Notes: generated by a model not told the origin, from the sequence alone. DNA of 64,000 bases from Beroe forskalii (GCA_011033025.1 WFMF01000693.1:1-64000), one strand, 5' to 3'. Counted from the first letter of the stretch, positions 1 to 13,489 are shown. Numbers and translations: made by a program.

Positions 1-530
1 GGGCCTGAGTGAGCCTATTGAGGCTGAGGAGCCTAGTGGAGGCTATGGAGCTAGCGGAGGCTGAGTGGAGCCTAGTGGAGGCTGAGTGGAGCCTAGTGGA
101 GGCTGAGGAGCCTAGTGGAGGCTGAGTGGAGCCTAGTGGAGGCTAGGAGTGTAAGACAGTTGGAGCTGTCTGAAAGTTTGGCTATATATTGTTTTTCATA
201 GTACACATAAATCACCATTTTCAGCAAGAAATTTGTGTTTTGTAGGCTTATTGATTTAGGTTTCACTCGGCCTTTCAGCTTCCCACTCGGCCACTTCAGT
301 TTCCATTAGCTCCATTAGCCTCCATATGGAGGGCTTTAGCCTCCACAAAATGACTTTTTTAAATTTCTGTGGAGGCTAATGGAGGCTAATTCTTGAGTGG
401 AGGCTAGTGGAGGCTAGTGGAGGCTAAACCAAAAATTTAGCCTCCATGGAGGCTGAGTGGAGGCTGAGTGGAGGCTGAGTGGAGGCTAGGAGGAGGCTAA
501 TGGAGGCTAGTGGAGGCCATCATAGAATAT
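1..530. repeat. GGAGGCT/GAGCCTAGT short tandem repeat clusters
   Basis: Two blocks, 1-155 and about 365-520, consist of diverged tandem copies of GGAGGCTGAGT / GGAGCCTAGT (about 10-17 bp units). The AT-rich spacer between them contains scattered single copies and inverted ones (TTAGCCTCCA near 310-350 and 440). No coding potential is visible. It lies 3' of the Kelch gene. Confidence 0.8.
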
Positions 531-1345
531 CCTACCTACTGTTATTTATAATATATTCAATGTTGAAATATTAATAAAATTTCTGCAAACCTAAATTAAT
601 TAAAGATTATCAATAAATAAAATAGTTTAATGTTTCTCAGGCAAATTCCATTTTTCGTCTATAGTGGACGATATAATATAGTTTTCGGTTTTAAATGATT
701 TTTTGATACGATACGATAAGTCCCATCTATATTATTATTAGATTATCTCTATAACAGATAAAGCTAAAAGAGCTACATCTGCAAAAATCATAATATCTTT
801 TCATTGCAGAGGTTTCTTCAAGCTCATTATATGGAGGTCGAAAAAACAAAAACTTTCCATCTTATTTATTTTGCGAATTTTAGCCCCGGTCCTTCAAAAA
901 CGCGCACCACTTTAGAAGCTTAGTATTCGGGGCATAATTTCTATTTGTCTAAAGGGCAATCTGTGAAATATTAAAAGATAGATTGAAGTATTTAGAACCA
1001 AATATTCGCTTAAAGGCATATATTATCATAGGGTATTATATATCAAACCGTATCGATGATTTGCTGTCGATAGACCTCATGATCCATCGCACACTCTGTC
1101 CCTGCACACTGTCCAGTGTCCCAGCAGGACCCCCATCCCCCTTCTCAGCTCTGTCCAGTGTCCCAGCAAGACGCTGCACTGGATTCCCACCAGGACCCCA
1201 TCCCCCCTTCTCAGTTCTGTCCAGTGTGCTACTCTCTGCACACCCCTACTATCCCATCCTCTAGGCCATGGTGCGGCGGTGTGCTGCTCTCAGCTCTGCC
1301 CTTTCTTTCCCATACTTTGCTCCAGCACATCATGCTGGATGATCC
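531..1345. other. AT-rich intergenic DNA 3' of the Kelch gene
   Basis: No gene is supported. At 1095-1235 a C/T-rich block repeats CTGTCCAGTGTCCCAGCA two to three times. The short ORFs across it are products of that repeat. Confidence 0.6.
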
Positions 1346-4300
1346 CTAGACCATGGTGATGGAACCCGCTCCAGCATCTACTCGGGGAACGCTCATCTTA
1401 GACACGTACACCCACTTGTTTACCCTGATGTCGAGCTTTTCAACGGTTTGCAGTGGAGACGACCCCAGAATGCCTCCGGGGGCATAGTATCGTGAGGCGG
1501 GGAATGTATGCGGAAGATACATTCTCTGAGAAGATGTGATACACAATCAGGAAGAATTTGCGAAATGTAACACGAAAAGTCGGAATTCTCCAAGCTTCCA
1601 AGAACATCTGGATATACGGTGACAGAGGGGTCACTAGGGTGTCACTACTTACCTCCGGCTGAGTAGAGATCGTTGTTGAGGACTGTGACATCCACCCCCG
1701 CCCTCTGCGTGTCCATGTCACACACTGCACTCCACTTGTCAGTGCGGGGATCGTACCTGCGAGGGGTGGTGATGAAGCCAGATGCGTAGTACGTTGTCAT
1801 GGTGATTTTTTCAAGTTGTCATGGTGATGCGTACAAGCACTACGCATTGCGTAGTACGTTTTCATTTGAACACGTCACATTTTGAAGATTCGAATCAACA
1901 ATCATGTGCTTCTAGTAAATCTATGGCTAAAAACTTAAACGATATAATTTTCAAACGGTGTTTGGGACACATTATTCTCAAGAACGGTTCCGTTATTCAG
2001 AAGTAGGCAAGTAAGGCTTCCTCCCAGTGATATTTCATATTCATTGAAGCAGTAATGACCACCAGCTCTCACCTTTCCACTGTAGCTAGAGGCCTTGTTC
2101 CATCCAACCCTCCCACTGCGTAAATAGTGTTGTTCAGAGCCGTCACACCAACCGCGTACCTGGTGTCAAGAGTGGTGTCAAGAGTGAAGTGGTGTCAGAG
2201 TGAAGTGGTGTCAAGAGTGAAGTGGTGTCAGAGTGAAGCGTTGTCAGGAGTGAAATGGTGTCAGAGTGAAGTGGTGTCAAGGGTGGAGTGGTGTCAAGAG
2301 TGAAGTGGTGTCAGAGTAAAGTGGTGTTAGAGCGAAGTGGTGTCAGAGTGAAGTGGTGTCAGAGTAAAATGAACAAGTTTTAAATGAAAATACATCTCAC
2401 CGGCTCATGCTCATAGAGGCAACGTTTTTCCAGGTATTCGAGTACGGATCATACATTTCAACTGTGGAAAGGTGACTGTGCCCGTCGAACCCTCCTGAGA
2501 AATAAATTCCATGAAAACAAAGTATCCTAGGCCATAGGGAAGTTGCAAGAATTATGGACGGTAAGAGTGTTACAGTTTCATAGATAATTTCTCAAAATCT
2601 ACTCATAAATGTTTAAATAAATTAGAAAATTTTCGCAATTCAATTCGTTTTAAACACACGAAGTGTACCTACCCACAGCAAAGACCTTGTTATCCAAAGC
2701 AGCCGCCCCCAGAGCGAACCTACAGGTCTGCAGAGGGGCTATGGGTTCCCAACTGTTAGTGTTGTCATGGTAAACCTCAGAGAGACTTAGCAACTTCGTT
2801 CCTGCGCAAAGTTATACAGTGTTAGTGTTGTCATGGTAAACCTCAGAGAGACTTAGCAACTTCGTTCCTGTGCGAAGTTAGTACGGGGTTGTCGAAACTG
2901 TATGCAACTTATGCCACGTTAATCTGAATCCTAATTTGGGAAATATGAAACAAATAATGTGGAAACAGTGAAGCAATTTAACTCCGCCCCGAACTCACCA
3001 TCGTATCCCCCCACAGCGTATATCTTGTGGTTGAGAGTGGTGACCCCGGCCCCTCTCCGGGCTGATATCATCCGACCCATGCAGGCCCATGTGTTGGTGG
3101 CCTGGTTATAGCACTCCACACTGTCAATGGGAGAGATGCCGTCAAAACCACCCACCTGAAGGGGGGAGAGGAGGGTAGAAGGAGGGTTGAGGGGAATTTG
3201 CAATCTTAAATTCATAGTTATCGAATCTTAAATTCTTATTTTCGGTGAAAATAGATCCGAATAATACGTCATATAGGAGAGGGAGAGGGGTGACATAAGA
3301 GGGGTTGTGATAAGAAAGGCACGGATATTCCTGGAATCAAATAATGAGTAAGGTTGCCTAGCAACGCGTGACATAGCAACACGTTGCTTAGCAACGCTTG
3401 ATCCTCACCGCGTAGAGCGTCCCCCGTAGCACCGTGACTCCCACCAAACTCCTGCTTTTCTTGAGGGGCCCTGCTTCATACCACTCATCTAACTTAGGAC
3501 TGTAGTACTCCACTTTGTTAATAGCGTCCGCCATGTTCACGTTACACGCGCCACCTGAGGGGGGGGGGGGTTAAGTAAGTACTCCTGACAAGTTAGAGGG
3601 GGTTTAGAGAGGGTACAGAACCTTATCTTGGGGGTTCAGATGTGCTCCAGGGTTGGGAATGCGGAACCTAATATCTAGCAGGAAAAAAGGGGATGCAATG
3701 ACGCATCACATGTAATAATTTAGAATCCACTCACCGACTACGAACATGGCATCACCAGCTCTCCTCACAAACTTGTTCCCCCTCTCTCCTCCTCCCTTCT
3801 CCCTCGTTACTACCACCCCGCCTGAGAACATTCCAATTTTAATTGAAACCCATTCCTTGGAACATTTCAATGATTTTATAATTTGAATTAGAATCATTTG
3901 TATTTCAATTTTCTAAGCGTTGGGTTGTCTTGCTAGGTTGTCGGTTGAGGGCATATATCTCACCTCCTCCTCCTCCTCTGTCCGCGTGATACGTAACGCG
4001 CGAGCTGTCACGCGAAGTCACGTGGTTGCGATGCGTGTCACTCTTCGAAGTGGTAGACGGGAGGCTGGAAGGAGTGATGACAATCTCGCAAGGGTGAGAG
4101 ACGGAGGGGATCAGGTCGGAGGTTTTAATTGTTTCCCTGATGGTTGTTATGGGTTATCATTTCTCAATAAATCCGGTTACCATTTGGGTTTCGGTTGGCT
4201 GAAATCGCCTGGTTTACCGGTATTTCGGTTCGGGTAACCGACCGCTTCCCTTAACGGTTACTCGCGAAATAAAACTATTCAGGTATGGTTTCGGTTGGCT

Positions 4301-7300
4301 GAAAACGCCCGGTTAACCGGTATTTCGGTTCGGTTAACCGGTCGTTTCCTACCTGATGGTTGTGATGGGTGCTATCCCCTGGTGGTGGTGATGGTGGTGG
4401 TTCTCTCCCGGTTTCTTGGATTTAGAATCAGCCGTGGGTTCAGCCCTCGTTACTTCGGCAACCGTGGCAGGGCTTTTGGTGGGAGTTTTACGTTTGAAGG
4501 CAGAACCTGGCGAGGAATTGTCAATAACAAGTGACTTGGGTCAAATTTCTGAATATTATTAATGGATGATTGTTGAAATAATAAAATGGCTCATGCAAGA
4601 AATATTGATTCGTAGGGCTGCATCATTAACCGTTGCCATAGTTACCGTTGTCAAGGTTTATTTTGTTGGGAGGGGAGGTGAGTTGGTTAGTTCCTCTCTT
4701 TCTGGAAGGAGATCCGTTAACTCTTTTAGGAACTACTGGCATGACAGGGACAGGCTGGATAATGGTGGGTTCAGATGCCAGAACACTGTCCAGAGTTACC
4801 TGAGGGAATCACAGAGTTATTCTGTGACTTCTATAATGAACCTAAAGAAATGATTGAGGAATTATACATTCACTCAGCTCTGAAACCTAATTTGAATTAA
4901 CAACATCCTTACTTTACACAGTGGAATTAAGCAAATCCCAAATTTGAACAAAAAACGCAAATCATTTCCTCGCGTTTGACTACACGAACCTTTGACACAT
5001 CTTCCGAGAGGAGCTTGAGTTTGGCGACTGTCAGCAACACAGTCTCCCTTGTGTCCGGGAATTCGTTAACCAGCTCGTTACCCACCAGGTTAGACATAAT
5101 GAAGGGGGCTGGGAGCATCTCTAGTTTGATCTGAGGGGTGAAATTATGAAATAGACAAAAATTTGAACATAAATCTTACACATTGGAATATTCTGTAATT
5201 TCCGTTTTATCTCAATGTTAGACATCTAATGGATTTGTAGGAACCTACCAGTTGAAAAAGGTCTTTGAAGAACCTTTTCCTGTTGTCCAAATCATGGTTA
5301 ATCCAACAGAAAACTGCAATAGCAATAGCCTGTTCGTTCCTGAAGGGGTAGATCTGCAGGTTGAGAATCTCGATGACTTGGCTGGAAGTCAGCATGAAGA
5401 ACTCCTCGCTCTTAGCCACGTCCGTGAAGTTCCGGGCGATGAAATCCTCGGATTTCTTCACCAGCTCACCACAATCCTGAGGGGGGTCAATTTGAACTTC
5501 ACGCATCGTTTTCCCGCCATCCAACCCGCGCCATATCTGGTTGGATGAACCCAAGTTATAACATCCAGCGAAGATGGCTGATGAAAATCGCCCAAATTCT
5601 CAAATTCAATCCCCTGCACCTCTAAATTCACCCCCTGCCGGCAGCCACCCAATCTTACCTCCAGTAGAGCAAAGTACCGTATCCCCACACTGTTGCTCGG
5701 ACTGATGTGTCGCTCCAGAAAATCCGTACACGCGTCTCTCACAGGCAGGAACTTTAGACTTCCTGCGGGTAGGATGGTTTAGATTAATTTATATCTCAGT
5801 TTCAATCAATTCAGAATTTCTACAATGAGGCCCTTGCAACCTGACAATGGAGCAGCTAGAATGGCAGATTGAACCTCTTTTCTTTCAAATTTTACCGGCA
5901 AAAATTCTTTCCAAAAATTCTCACCTGCCCCCTGCAGCATCTCCTTGACATTGTCTTTACCCACGGTAATGTTACCGGTGTAGGCAAACTCTACCAGCTG
6001 CCGAACTATAGTCTCAGTGATACCCTGAGGAGTGAAGAGAATACAGTCAATGGGAATATACAGACTACAGTCAAATCCAAATACATCAGGGAAGACAAGT
6101 TAACATGTTCATGCTCATCTAAAATCATACCCCTCATGCTAAAATTAGGTGACAGGTGTCATCAACCTACCACTTAGAGCTACAATAAATGGCGTCATCA
6201 ACTTACCACTTTGAGCTATGATAATGACGTCATCAAACTACCACTATGAGCTATAATAAATAACATCATCACTTGAGTAAAAACACCCGCAGTACTCACG
6301 GAAATGTTGACAGTTGCAGAGGGACCCTCGGCCTGTTTGTTGTCAAACATTGCTCTGAAGAAGGTAGAGCTGGCTGCTAACACCGACTTGTGAGCTAGGA
6401 TCTCCTGGGAGTATTCCAAAAATAAATACTTGTGTTTGATGAGACACGCTGCATTATACAGCGTGCCACTTTTCTAAAACACAAGATTTATTTTTCATCA
6501 AAAAACACATTTTTAGTATTTTCGTTTGAGGTTCCGTGGCAACTATTCCAAAATCTATTTTGGACCATATTTCAGATTTCGTCACATGATTAACCACTTG
6601 TTATGCTGTTATGTCATACTATCACACTATTGCCAAACTTTTAAACTTCCCCTGAGAAACCGTTGACAAGTGCACATATTTCGCTGCAGTTGTCGACAAA
6701 TTTAGAAATTTGTTTACCGAATGTTAATTGTGTTGAATATTTCCGAAGCCACTGGTCGTTGGAAACGCCTACTTGCGAGTTTTATGAAATTTTATATTGC
6801 TGAAAAATGCGGCTGATATCTATATCAATACAATCTAAGACATCAAACCAGGTATAATATTGCCAACCACAAAAAAGGGTTAAAAAAGGTGGTTGAAGTC
6901 AGAATTTCAACAATTGAATAACGGTATGTTAGACTCACAGTTGAAAATACAATACTCAAAGTTGAAATAAGATAATCACATTTGATATAAGATTCACAGT
7001 TGGAATAAAACTCTCAGTATCATTGACGGTGAGGACCACATTACAGAACTTCTTAACTTTCCTCAGATCGTTCATAATGGCCAGCATCTGCTTAGCGTAG
7101 TCCTGTGCCATGTAGGAGATATCCAGGGTAGAGGAGTACCGGGGGTCGTTAGGGGGCGGCTCGGACTTTAATACCTGGAGGAGGATGGGAAGTTGAATGC
7201 TTGGAAAATCAACCAAGGTAAACAATAAACATTTATCAAGTCAAGTTTTTCTATCGGGCATCTGATTTCTCAGTATTAAATTTTAAATTTTTTGAAATTA

Positions 7301-7549
7301 ATTTTGAGGAGTTTGAAATTGAAGAAGAGAAAGAGAACTTAAAACTGGTTCTTGACTCACCGATCTCTCAAACACCAGAGGGAAGGGGTCCTCCAGAACC
7401 TTACAGCCCTCCGTGGTCAGGTCTATGGTTGGGGGAGCCACCCCCAGGGGTTTGGTGAGGGGAAGTGCCCCCAGATGGGGCTTCTTAGGGGGCGTGGTCT
7501 TGCGTTTCTTACCGCTCTCCATTTGAATGGGCATTCTATTCCCTCTCAC
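1346..7549 (-). CDS. BTB-BACK-Kelch (KLHL-type) protein, 18 exons, complete
   Basis: Likely a substrate adaptor of a Cullin-3 ubiquitin ligase (family knowledge). Exons, 5' to 3' on the minus strand: 7549-7361, 7174-6998, 6404-6300, 6024-5925, 5762-5659, 5476-5249, 5130-4990, 4799-4646, 4506-4353, 4136-3964, 3821-3735, 3554-3409, 3155-2999, 2801-2673, 2494-2401, 2159-2073, 1756-1653, 1473-1346. Every junction has AG/GT and the phases close, summing to 2457 nt (818 aa). Residues ~1-63 are a basic leader. BTB is ~100-205 (AHKSVLAASSTFFRAMF, then EFAYTGNI). BACK is ~205-345. A ~180-residue low-complexity linker with a run of six His follows. Six Kelch blades fill ~531-818 (AVGGYDG, GGFDGHSHLSTVEMYDP, AVGGLDG). 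The start is the first ATG of the open first exon; a second Met lies five codons later. I do not recognise the exact orthologue. The weakest donor is ACT|GTGAAT at 6998. Confidence 0.92.
2161..2375. repeat. GTGGTGTCAAGAGTGAA minisatellite abutting a Kelch splice acceptor
   Basis: About 12 imperfect copies of a 16-18 bp unit (GTGGTGTCA(A)GAGTGAA) begin directly at the acceptor of the exon 2159-2073. On the gene strand the intron end CTCTTGACACCAG is itself one repeat unit. Confidence 0.85.
2756..2880 (-). repeat. Duplicated 5' part of a Kelch exon plus acceptor
   Basis: A segment of about 60 bp covering the first ~45 nt of the exon 2801-2673 and its acceptor is repeated at 2821-2880. This creates a second potential acceptor upstream. 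Only the proximal copy runs on into the full exon. Confidence 0.75.
4190..4352. repeat. Inverted/direct repeats CGGTTAACCGGTATTTCGG in a Kelch intron
   Basis: Two copies of a block (GGTTTCGGTTGGCTGAAA... CCGGTATTTCGGTTCGG) about 100 bp apart, each with internal palindromic GGTTAACC. They lie between the exons 4506-4353 and 4136-3964. Confidence 0.6.
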
Positions 7550-8016
7550 TGACTCCCGTCCAGGCGAAATGTTAGATCAGGTGACCTTCCATCACCTGAC
7601 GAGGGAAAAAATCCTTTTTTTGTTCATCTGAATTCGCCGAGAATTCAGATGAACTCAAGTGATCGATTAAATAAGTTTGAAACTGATGAAGGCGGGAAGT
7701 TTGGAATTTTACCGATTGACAATCACTGGAAATATAATGGTGACATACTCTAATAATGGTCTATGACCCGAACCACCTTTTTTATAAGACAAACTAGGAA
7801 ATTAAAGAAATTCAAGGAATTTACGGAATTGGCGTCTTATTAACTGTCGAAAATTTCACCATTAACAAATGTTTTCAAATGATATTGTTTCTGATACGGC
7901 AGGGTAACGATTCCATTAAAAGTCAACCGTCAACCTATCAAAATATCGGAATATTATAAATTACTCGTTAATAATTAATATTCTATAAATTCAACACATC
8001 TAATATACTAATTTAT
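7550..8016. other. Upstream region of the Kelch gene
   Basis: AT-rich and presumably contains the Kelch promoter. There is a short inverted repeat around GAATTCGCCGAGAATTC at 7631-7646. No recognisable core promoter or other gene. Confidence 0.4.
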
Positions 8017-9532
8017 TTTTTCCCAAAACCAAAAAGGATTTGGTTGTGATGGTCCGCGGCGGTTTTAAGGCGTTCTTTATTGTAAAACCCATGATATGAG
8101 AAAGAACGCATCGGTTAAAACTGCTGCAACGTCACTTCAAAATGTACAGCATTCACGTAACTATAATACTTCGAAAAAGTGCTGTTGCGGCAGTTTTAAC
8201 CGATGCGTTCTTTCTCATATCATGGGTTTTACAATTAAGAACGCCTTAAAACCGCCGCGGACCATCACGACCAAATCCTTTTTGGTTTTGGGAAAAAATA
8301 TCACCCTTTTTCTGTGCCCAGATATTGAAATTTAGCGTGAAATCGCACGTACAAAATTCACGTTACCTAGCATTACTGATGACGTCACAATTACGTCATA
8401 AAATTAGATAAGCTATCTGAAACCCATTCATCTGCAATCTTGGGACTATGACCGACAACATATCCAAAGATGAAGTTCCGAGATGGTCCCGTTCTCTCAA
8501 AATCATCCTTACCGTTTTTGCGATTTTTTGCGATTTTTTCGTGTCAAAGTGTTTCAAACAAGCGCCAATATCTCAATGATACCAAGTAGCCCAGAACTTT
8601 TCGACCACATTTTTGGAAAGTACATTGAATTTCCTTTCTGCGGTAACAGGAGCATTTTTTCCTATCTCGGAAGCTTCATACCGAAAAAGTGCGTTGAAAA
8701 ACGCCTATTTTTCGGAAATTGAAATTTAAAATTCATGACATTGTGACGTCATAATGACGTCATAAAAATGACATGAGACAATTTTAAGGGCAATATTCGT
8801 AAGTTCTACCTTTCTTCTTTCCAACGCTGGGTCAATGAGCCCTGTATCTTGTATGGTTCTCGAGATACAGCTGTTTAAAGAGGGTATACTTTTCACCTAA
8901 AAATGTTCTCTATTGGTATGTAGGTACCTATGTATATGTATATATACCTATCTATATATATGGTCGTAACCCGATTTAACAAGAACACCCTCGATTTTGG
9001 CAAAATTCAAGTTGTTATAACTCGGCCATTTTATTCAATCGATCTGAAATTTTGACAGTTGCACCTTTGACCTCTAAACATGTGATGTTCAAATTTTAGT
9101 GCGATTTCGGCAACGGGAACTTCCTCAAATTTTAACGTGAAATATGGCCAATCCATGAAAATATATAGTTGGAGGCTGGCAAGCAAAGTTACCTAAACTC
9201 ACTCCCGATGCTCGGGGGCTCGTATAATGTTAGGATCGCCGTCCAATGCTCACCCTCGGACCCTTCGGGTCCTCGGGCTCGCGCTCGGGCCTTCGGCCCT
9301 CACTCAGTTAGGTTCGCCGTCTAATGCTCGCCCTCGGACCCTTCGGGTCCTCGGGCTCGCGGCTCGGGCCTTCGGCCCTCGCACTGTTAGGTCCGCCGTC
9401 CAATGCTCACCCTCGGACCCTTCGGGTCCTCGGGCTCGCGCTCGGGCCTTCGGCCCTCGCCCAGTTAGGTTCGCCGTCCAGAGCTCGCCCTCGGGCTCGC
9501 GAACCGCCGCGGGGGGCTTGCCAGCCCCCTGA
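8017..9532. mobile_element. Helitron-like non-autonomous element, copy 1
   Basis: Begins with TTTTCCCAAAACCAAAAAGG and ends with a GC hairpin (GGGGGGCTTGCCAGCCCCC) followed by CTGA and a T. This resembles a Helitron 3' end (hairpin plus CTRR, insertion at A|T). The first ~290 bp (8020-8300) form a long imperfect palindrome, with arms of ~125 bp around ~8160. The 3' part (9215-9510) has four GC-rich ~72-bp tandem units, each holding two perfect hairpins (GGACCCTTCGGGTCC and GGGCCTTCGGCCC). Copies 2 (30664-32200) and 3 (42523-43857) share both termini. No Rep/helicase ORF. The Helitron assignment is inference; the multicopy element with fixed ends is seen. Confidence 0.7.
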
Positions 9533-9753
9533 TTTATGCAGAATCTCAGAATATAAAACGCAGCACGGAGAGAGATAACTGCTATTGAAAACAAACACTG
9601 AGTCCTCGTAGAGTTGTAGTACACAGTATAATGCACTTGAATACAAGTGAGTACAAGTGGAGATGTACAGCAATATATAAAACTTGTATAGAGGAAAAAG
9701 CTTTGCTCTACAATCTCATAGGAGTATGCATTGTACATATCTTTTTATGTACT

Positions 9754-11804
9754 TACTAGAAAGGCCCGTTGGGCCTGCTAGATGATACAGGACCAAATAA
9801 TAAGCTCTCAAAAAGTTTATGAAGGAGCAGAATTTATCATTATTCGTTGATTACTTTTAGTAATGCTGGACCGTGCGAGTTTTGATCATTATAATTTGCT
9901 CTTGTATGATGAATCTAAATCTGAAAATTAAAACCGAGTATCGTACTCATACTGAACGTTGAATCAAAACATTGATTTGTGCCAAGAGCAGTATTCCAAA
10001 TTCGCAATGTGCTATGCCCAAATTTGATTCAATTTGATTTTGATTTTGTTCAATCTAACATTGCTGTAAATTCACATTTTTTCGTTACCATCAACTCAGC
10101 ATTGATTTAAATCGACCGACGTCTGTCACAGATTTATGAAGAGATGGTAACGGAAATAGCCTCCACGATGCCAGCCATACCCGTTCTCTATTTCCAGATC
10201 TTGAATTTCAAATGAAAAACAGTTAACACGTCGCTCTTTCAAACGCTAAAACGCATCAATCAACAACGTATCAGAAAGCACTCGCATAGAACTGATTATA
10301 ATCTGCACGTGCAGAATATCTGTATCCATAGCAACGGCGCGACTTAGCCCAGCTAAGCCTTCGTTTCTCTTGATATCTTCTTGGCAAGCTCAAATTTAAT
10401 TGTATACGGAATTACAGACAAACATTATTCACGTGTGACTTTACTTTATATATAAGATGTAATTGATTTGAATAAAATATATAGATATTATATTCCGAAA
10501 TTGTACATGACGAAATACATTAAAATGTAAAAGAAATACATTAAAATTATTGAACTGTACATTACAATACAAAAAGTACAACTTGCATGACGCGCAACAT
10601 TCAAATTTAATGGACCTTAACCTGTAAAATAATTTGATGAAGCTCACTCCTGTCAGAAACTGATAGATCGCAAATTAATCTGGCGATGAGTATTGAGTAT
10701 AAATATATTACCTATCTTAAATTATGGATTTGAGGTTTTCTAACAATCACTATCGCTCCGTCGACCAGAGGTAACCACGAGCGTTTTTTATAATTTCGAA
10801 TTTCAAGGCAAGTGTTAAATTCTTACAAAAATTGAAGACTGCAGTATCTCTATTACTTATTATTTGTTTAAGAAGGTTTTGAACATGCTTTTCTTGACGG
10901 AAATGTGACAGCGGATGGTCTGAATGCCTGAATTTGAAAAATCACCTTTTCATGAAAAATATCAGGGGCCGAACATAGAAATAAAACATCAGCGTTAGGG
11001 GCCGAACAAATTCGCACAAAACTACAAAATATTGCCGGTCAGTCAGTCACAACACAGATATAAACACATACCTACAATAATTAATATATATACCCACTCC
11101 TTTATAAATCAAGGCACATCTTATATATAAAGTAAATTCACACGTGAATAATGTTTGTGCCGCCGTACACAATTAAATTTGAGCTTGCCAAGATGATATC
11201 AAGAGAAACGAAGGCTAAGCTGGGCTATTAGTCACGCCGTTGCTATGGATACAGGTATTCTGCACGTGATTATGATCAGTTCTATGCGAGTGCTTTCTGA
11301 TACGTTGTTGATTGCTGCGTTTTAGCGTTTGGACGTGTTTACTGTTTTTCATTTGAAATTCACGATCTGGAAATAGAGAACGGATACGGCTGGCATCGTT
11401 GAGGCTATTTCCGTTAGCATCTCTTCATAAATCAATGACAGACGTCGGTCGACTTAAATCAATGCTGAGTTGATGGTAACGGAAAAATGTGAATTTACAG
11501 CAATTTTAGATTGAAAAGAATCAAAATGAATCATATTTGGGCATAGCACATTGCGATTTTGGAATACTGCTCTTGGTGTAAATCAATGCTTTGATTTAAC
11601 GTTCAGTATGAGTACGATACTCGGTTTTAATTTTCAGATTTAAATTCACCATACAAGAGCAAATTATAATGATCACAATTTGCACGGTCCAGCATTACTA
11701 AAAGTAACCAACGAATAATGGTAAATTGTGCTCCTTCATAAACTTTTTGAGAGCTTATTATTTGGTCCTGTATTATCTAGCAGGCCCAACGGGCCTTTCT
11801 AGTA
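9754..11804. mobile_element. Fold-back element with ~700-bp terminal inverted repeats
   Basis: Termini are TACTAGAAAGGCCCGTTGGG and its reverse complement. The left arm (9754 to ~10460) is matched by the right arm (~11105 to 11804) with SNPs and small indels, for example TTATTATTTGGTCCTGTA in both orientations. A ~650-bp AT-rich centre has no transposase ORF. The outermost TA may be a target duplication, as in TA-inserting DNA transposons (inference). Confidence 0.8.
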
Positions 11805-13480
11805 TTATTATAAATCTGTGATATGTCAACAAGCTAGTATATGGGAGTATACAAAAGACGCATACATTAACAATATGTGAGTATAGTAAATATATGTTAT
11901 ACACGACCAGAACCTCGCATACTTTAGCTCAAGGCTGGTTGTACTCCGTAGGGAGCGTGTCAGTTGTTGAGGGAAAAAAAGGTTACAGCCCTGTAAACTA
12001 TAAGGCACCCTTCCCACTTGAAGTTGAATGATTTCGAAAAATCCCCATATTTCTATCGGATCTATCCCCGGATTCCAGAATTATTGTCCAATATAAGAAT
12101 ATCTCCTAAGAGTAAAAAAAACTGACCAGGAGTTGATTTACGGCGGACGGCTGACATGTAAACGCCTATCTAACGAATGCGACATATCTTTTAATGTGTA
12201 CAATGTACATGCTGCTCCTTCATAACTTGATAACTATCAACTTCTTCTTAACTTCTGATTAATGCAAGCATTATTTGCAATTATACAACCATCAATGGTG
12301 CCCCAATGACTCAAAAGCAGGTCATAATGATGTTTTTTGAGCAGAATATTTATCATCTACATGTTCTGAACGGGATTAAAAAGTATAAACAGAAGGGAAT
12401 ATTGTAAAATACCTTTATGCTGAAATTACATCTTAAATATGAAGCTACGAGATAATCAAAGTTAAAAGTCAAGAGGGTAATCCCGAGCCAAAGAAAAAAA
12501 AGGAAAAAAGAATTCAATTAAAATGTGCCAATAAAAAAGAAGTGAACAAAAAGAGTTGCTCTGTGAAAACCACACAGCGGAGAGAAATTCTAAGCCTCAC
12601 AGTATAAATAGGGCCCCTTTCTGGGGCCCGGGGATGTTTCCCGTCTGCACGGGCCTGAATACCGAGTTATTGCCCAATATAACAGACACGGAGTACAAGA
12701 AAAGAGTGGTAACCTCCTACTAACCCGGCAGCTGCCAGAGGATATATTTTACAGGTTTAAAGGTGGAGTTGGGTTACAAACCAGGGATCTGGTTACAATA
12801 ACAGACCCCGGCTCTAGGATGTGTCTACTCGAGAGAAATAGGCGGGAAAGATGATGTCATAATCAGGGTATAAGGTGGTAAGTTTGTGACGTTGAATCGT
12901 CTATTTTTCGCGCGCGGAGACTACTCTTGGTAGATTGTGATGTCATTATCAGGGGTTAGAGTGGGGCGCTGATGAAGTTTTAATGTCTCTTATTTTTTGG
13001 TAGGGCAATACATGTTGTAAATAAAATATAAAATATAAGGCCATGTGCTGGGATGATACGTGATATTCCATATTGCTCTGAAAGTGGTTTGCGGTTTCCT
13101 GTCATCAACACACCATTCTATGCCATGATAATGACGTCATCAATTCACCTTTCTGAGCCACCACCTGCCGCTGTAATATGTCACATAAATATGCAGGGTG
13201 CATCATTTGGGAGGGTCATTTCAGCACTGGTATAAATGCTGTAAAACCTGGACTCTCCAGCGACAAAGGTTGGGGTGCATTATGTTGAAAGGAATGCATG
13301 GTAAGGAGATGCATCAGATGCATGAACGGATGCATGAGGATTCTGGATTCTTCCAAGCCCTTTGGATTTACGAAACATGATACCATGGCTCATTAGGCTA
13401 ATATGCAATTATCGGTTTCACTGACAATAGACTGAAGTCAAGTACCAACTTATCAACTCTGGTTAACAACATGAAAGCGC
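11805..13480. other. Intergenic DNA upstream of the YTH exons; a possible small exon
   Basis: Mostly AT-rich. At 12631-12717 an ATG in a GC-richer context opens a 29-codon frame starting MFPVCTGLNTELLPNIT and ending at a stop, with a GT donor inside it. A different frame is open from ~12640 to 12853. Either could be an upstream YTH-gene exon; neither matches anything I know. 13195-13380 is a GATGCAT-rich stretch. Confidence 0.35.
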
Positions 13481-13489
13481 ACGATGCAC

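Noticed and set aside
9227-9738. Arg/Ala-rich frames in the GC-rich tail of Helitron-like copy 1 (and 31878-32271 in copy 2)
   Set aside because: Tandem hairpin repeats produce open frames on both strands; no domain, and identical in an inert element.
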